Shown here piece after piece: positions 6,484-9,021 of a DNA stretch of 9,021 nucleotides. Each line of letters opens with the position of its first letter. Within the stretch, counting starts at the first letter, position 1. The position numbers were made by a program, and so were the translations under genes. The notes under the pieces are model-generated. The model saw nothing but the letters and a program-made list of their open reading frames with translations, was not told where the DNA came from and made no database searches. Location: contig JBNLET010000258.1 in the NCBI GenBank assembly GCA_050305135.1, positions 1-9,021 of the forward strand, read 5' to 3'. Source of the DNA: Cognatazoarcus sp050305135. Its GTDB lineage: Bacteria; Pseudomonadota; Gammaproteobacteria; Burkholderiales; Rhodocyclaceae.

Positions 6484-7974
6484 TCAGCCGTGGGCGAGGT
6501 AGCGAGTTTCCAGGTGGCGCAGGTAGTGAACCGTATCGAGCGGACCGCCGCAGGCGCGTTCGATCAACTCGTCGGTCGGATAGCGGCTGGCCTGCGACCA
6601 GATCCGGTCGCGCAGCCAGTCGAAGACCGGGGCGAAGTCGCCGCGGCCGATCGAGGCGTCCAGCGCCGGATGTTCGCTGCGGATCGCGGCGAAGCATTGC
6701 GCCGCGATCATCGCCCCCAGCGTGTAGCTGGGAAAGTAGCCGAACGCGCCCTTGCTCCAGTGGATGTCCTGCAGGCAGCCGTCGCGCAAATCGCCGCGCG
6801 TGTCGAGTCCCAGCAGCGCTTCCATCTGCTCGTCCCAGGCGGCCGGCAGGTCCTCGGCCTCGAGCTCGCCGGCGATCAGCGAGCGCTCGATGCGGAAGCG
6901 CAGGATCACGTGCAGCGGGTAGCTCAGTTCGTCGGCGCTGACGCGGATCGGGCCGGGCTCGACGCGGCTCGTCAGCGCGTACAGTGCCTCCGGCTCGAAG
7001 GCCGGCCGCGCGCCGAGATGGCGCTGCAGCAGCGGCGACAGCAGCGCGCAGAACTGCGGGCTGCGGGCGAGCTGCATCTCCAGCCCGAGGCTCTGGCTTT
7101 CATGCACGCCGAAGGAGCGCGGCTCGCCGACCGGCTGGCCATGCCAGCGGGCCGGCAGGCCCTGCACGTAGCGGGCGTGACCGGTCTCGTGGATGGTGCT
7201 GTTCACGCCCGGCAGAAAGTCGCTCTCGTCGTAGCGCGTGGTGATGCGCACGTCCTCCGGTGCGCCGCCGGTGAAGGGGTGGATGCTCTCGTCCAGCCGG
7301 CCGCGCTCGAAATCGAAGCCCAGCAGGGCCATCAAGTCGAGGCTCAGCGCCCGCTGGGCGGCGCGGGGAAACGGGCCGCCCGGTTTCGGCGGCGCGCCAC
7401 GGCGCCGGCCCGCCTGCTGCAGCATCGACGGCAGCGCGGCGGCCAGCGTGTCGAACAGCGTTTCGACGCGCGCCGCGCTCGTGCCCGGCTCGTAGCGCAT
7501 CATCAGCGCATCGTAGGGCCGACAAGCGTGGGCCTCGGCCAGGTACAGCGCCTCCTCGCGGGCCAGCCGCAGCACTTCGCGGAACGCCGGCAGGAAGCCC
7601 GCCCAGTCGTTGGCCGGCCGTTGCCGCCGCCAGCCATGCTCGCAGGCCGCGTTGGCGATCGTGCGGGCTTCGCTCAAGGCCACGGGCACTGCCGCGGCGT
7701 CCAGCCAGTCGCGCCGCATTTCTCTCAGGTTGGCGCGCTGCCAGTCGTCGAGATCCTCCTCGGCGGCCCGGGCGAGCAGCGTGCCGGTGTCGCGCTCGGC
7801 GCGCAGCCGATGGATCAGCGTTTGCAACTCGGCTTCGGCGCGGGCCCGGGCGGCGGCGCCGCCGGGCGGCATCATCGTGCTGCGGTCCCAGGCCAGCATC
7901 GATGCCGCGTGGCGCAGCCGGTGCAGGCGTTCGTGGCGGCGGCTCAACTGCTGATAGGGAGAGGATGCTTGCAT
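6484..7974 (-). CDS. M32 family metallocarboxypeptidase (carboxypeptidase Taq)
   Basis: This 496-residue protein has the standard length for family M32 (about 500). The family comprises cytosolic zinc (or cobalt) enzymes that release C-terminal residues from peptides with broad specificity. Zinc ligands H262 and H266 lie in H262-E-T-G-H266, with E263 as the catalytic base; the third ligand is E292 in GVHESQS, 26 residues after H266 as in Pyrococcus carboxypeptidase. Further family motifs are HPFTGG (232-237), DESDF (249-253) and DIHWSKGAFGYFPSYTLG (403-420). There is no signal peptide; the N-terminus (YQQLSRRHERLHRLRHAASMLAWD) is typical of the family. ATG at 7974 has an AGGAG ribosome binding site 8 nt upstream. 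It likely takes part in peptide turnover. It is divergent from the repeat-domain gene on its right. A link to the peptide-modifying operon on its left is possible but unsupported. Confidence 0.96.
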   Translation of the reverse strand: MQASSPYQQLSRRHERLHRLRHAASMLAWDRSTMMPPGGAAARARAEAELQTLIHRLRAERDTGTLLARAAEEDLDDWQRANLREMRRDWLDAAAVPVALSEARTIANAACEHGWRRQRPANDWAGFLPAFREVLRLAREEALYLAEAHACRPYDALMMRYEPGTSAARVETLFDTLAAALPSMLQQAGRRRGAPPKPGGPFPRAAQRALSLDLMALLGFDFERGRLDESIHPFTGGAPEDVRITTRYDESDFLPGVNSTIHETGHARYVQGLPARWHGQPVGEPRSFGVHESQSLGLEMQLARSPQFCALLSPLLQRHLGARPAFEPEALYALTSRVEPGPIRVSADELSYPLHVILRFRIERSLIAGELEAEDLPAAWDEQMEALLGLDTRGDLRDGCLQDIHWSKGAFGYFPSYTLGAMIAAQCFAAIRSEHPALDASIGRGDFAPVFDWLRDRIWSQASRYPTDELIERACGGPLDTVHYLRHLETRYLAHG

Positions 7975-7982
7975 GGCGGATG

Positions 7983-7987
7983 CTCCT
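7983..7987 (-). promoter_or_regulatory. Ribosome binding site of the M32 gene
   Basis: CTCCT on the plus strand reads AGGAG on the minus strand, 8 nt before the ATG at 7974. It confirms that start codon. Confidence 0.7.
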
Positions 7988-8062
7988 GTGCGTGCCGGCC
8001 ACGCCCGGTCACGGACATGACGCCATCTGCGTAAAGTTGCCGCTCCATTGATCCGATATGCA

Positions 8063-8071
8063 TGCTATAGA
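8063..8071 (+). promoter_or_regulatory. Extended -10 promoter candidate for the repeat-domain gene
   Basis: TGCTATAGA fits an extended -10 element (TGn followed by a TATAAT-like hexamer with 4 of 6 matches) and lies 35 bp before the ATG at 8107. It is in one of the few AT-richer stretches of the window (about 8047-8097). TTGCCG at 8037-8042 is too far (23 bp) to be a normal -35, so the call rests on the extended -10 alone. I see no convincing promoter for the divergent M32 gene in the same 132-bp gap. Confidence 0.4.
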
Positions 8072-8106
8072 GTCTGGACATGCTTTCTTACAAATAGGCG
8101 GCACGA

Positions 8107-9021
8107 ATGTCGGCACGGTTCAAGATTGCGTTTGACGGTGGATTGCAGGATGGGTTCGAGCCCCGGCAGGTGCGGGAGGCGCTGGTCACGCGCTTCAGGA
8201 TGCCCGAGCAGAAGGCCCGGCAGTTGTTTGCCGGCGGTCGCGTGATTCTGAAGAAGGGGCTGGATGCAGCCCAGGCCGAGCGCTACCTGCGCCAGCTTTC
8301 GGCGATCGGCATGCGGCTCGAAGCGATCGACGAAGCGGTGGACGAAGACGGGCACGGGCTGCGCCCCGGGGCCTATCGCATCGTCTTCGCAGGCGACCTG
8401 CTGCCCGGTTTCGAGCAGCAGTCCGTCAGGGCGGCCGTAAGGCAGCGCCTGAAGCTGGACGAGCGCCAGCTCCGGGCGGTCTTTTCCGGCAAGGCACTCG
8501 GTCTGAAGAGGAATCTCGACGAGGCCGGCGCCCGCCGCTACCTGGATCTGCTGCGCGGCCTCGGCATGGATGTCTGGTGCGACCCGCCGCTGGTGGTGCT
8601 GGAAGAGCGCGCCGAGGCTGCCGTCGCCGAACCGGGCGGGGACGAGGTCGCGATGGCCGAACAGCGGCTGATGGAAACTGCATTCTGGTCCGATCCGCTG
8701 GCGCAGCAGAACGAGCTGGACGACACCGACCAGCGGCTGCTGGACGCGATGGCTGCCGATTTCGAGCTGCCGGGCGCGATGGGCGCTTCGCTCGGCAGCG
8801 GATCGATGAATCCGACTGCCACCGATCTGGGCAACGCCACCCGCCACATGGCCGAAACGATGCTCAATCCCGACGCGCTCAGGATGTACGAGGATGACAT
8901 CGCCGCGGCCGAGCGACGCCACGACGAGCAGACGGTGCCGGCCGTGGGCGCCGCCGAGGCGGCTTCGCGAGCGCGCGCTGCCGCGACAGGCCGTCATCCT
9001 CGAGGGCATCCTCATCTTCAC
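8107..9021 (+). CDS. Protein with two tandem repeat domains, runs off the window
   Basis: An in-frame TAG at 8095-8097 makes ATG 8107 the first possible start; a weak AGG lies 8 nt upstream. The frame is open to the last base (305 codons), so the 3' end is missing. Residues 5-74 and 90-159 are two copies of one domain, alignable without gaps. Shared features are I.F.G.L..GFE...VR.A near the start, then F.G, LK..LD.A.A.RYL..L and GM. From memory this unit recurs in proteobacterial proteins ahead of C-terminal membrane domains; no function is known to me. Residues 160-285 are acidic and look soluble or linker-like, with Met-rich patches (SGSMNPTATDLG, RHMAETMLNPD). From about residue 280 the frame loses normal codon use: its codons end in T or A (CGT CAT CCT CGA CAT CCT CAT CTT). 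The frame one base later is G/C-ending and encodes a hydrophobic run, so a frameshift near 8930-8965 is likely. Confidence 0.75.
   Translation, partial: MSARFKIAFDGGLQDGFEPRQVREALVTRFRMPEQKARQLFAGGRVILKKGLDAAQAERYLRQLSAIGMRLEAIDEAVDEDGHGLRPGAYRIVFAGDLLPGFEQQSVRAAVRQRLKLDERQLRAVFSGKALGLKRNLDEAGARRYLDLLRGLGMDVWCDPPLVVLEERAEAAVAEPGGDEVAMAEQRLMETAFWSDPLAQQNELDDTDQRLLDAMAADFELPGAMGASLGSGSMNPTATDLGNATRHMAETMLNPDALRMYEDDIAAAERRHDEQTVPAVGAAEAASRARAAATGRHPRGHPHLH
8119..8583 (+). repeat. Tandem protein-domain duplication within the right-edge gene
   Basis: Copy 1 is coded by 8119-8328 and copy 2 by 8374-8583, an 85-codon period with a linker of about 15 residues that is rich in Asp, Glu and Gly. By eye, about 27 of 70 aligned residues are identical with no gaps. 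DNA identity between the copies is not obvious, so the duplication is old. Confidence 0.75.

Noticed and set aside
6490..8034. A 514-codon plus-strand frame across the M32 gene
   Set aside because: It is antisense to a full-length M32 peptidase with all catalytic residues; the composition is that of a shadow frame.
8065..9021. A 318-codon minus-strand frame reaching the window edge
   Set aside because: The plus strand from 8107 has a tandem domain repeat, a start fixed by an upstream stop and normal codon use; the minus frame has none of these.

Overview
This is a very GC-rich window with G or C at nearly every third codon position. It reads as chromosomal DNA of a pseudomonad-type proteobacterium (Pseudomonadota). 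The gene set leans toward a Beta- or Gammaproteobacterium, but the sequence alone does not fix the genus. There are no RNA genes, transposons or CRISPR arrays. The window is gene-dense, with two partial genes at its edges.

Layout from left to right. (1) Positions 1-2885, plus strand: the 3' part of a DUF5682-type gene, overlapping by 4 bp (ATGA) a von Willebrand A (VWA) gene with an intact metal site. The pair matches the arrangement of E. coli yehM-yehP, the late genes of a MoxR ATPase/VWA cluster. The ATPase is expected to lie left of the window. (2) A 77-bp gap holds a strong hairpin. (3) Positions 2963-5555, plus strand: a two-gene operon encoding a GNAT acetyltransferase fused to a C39-like cysteine peptidase, then a RimK-like ATP-grasp ligase with its own N-terminal domain. 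Together they look like a small peptide- or amino-acid-conjugate modification system with three chemistries: acylation, proteolysis and ATP-dependent amide ligation. This is the most interesting unit here. Its substrate is unknown and no precursor peptide is visible. (4) Positions 5563-6222, minus strand: alkB, a DNA alkylation-repair dioxygenase, converging on the ligase gene with only 7 bp between the stop codons. (5) Positions 6223-6483: a gap with a nested inverted repeat. (6) Positions 6484-7974, minus strand: an M32 (Taq-type) metallocarboxypeptidase. (7) Positions 7975-8106: a divergent intergenic region with an extended -10 promoter candidate reading right. (8) From 8107 to the window edge, plus strand: a gene with two tandem copies of a domain of about 70 residues, running off the end. 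In its last 60-90 bases the coding signal shifts to another frame, which suggests a frameshift just before a predicted membrane segment.

All intact genes keep their catalytic or metal-binding residues, so the window reads as functional housekeeping and accessory DNA rather than decaying DNA. The possible exception is the frame change at the right edge.
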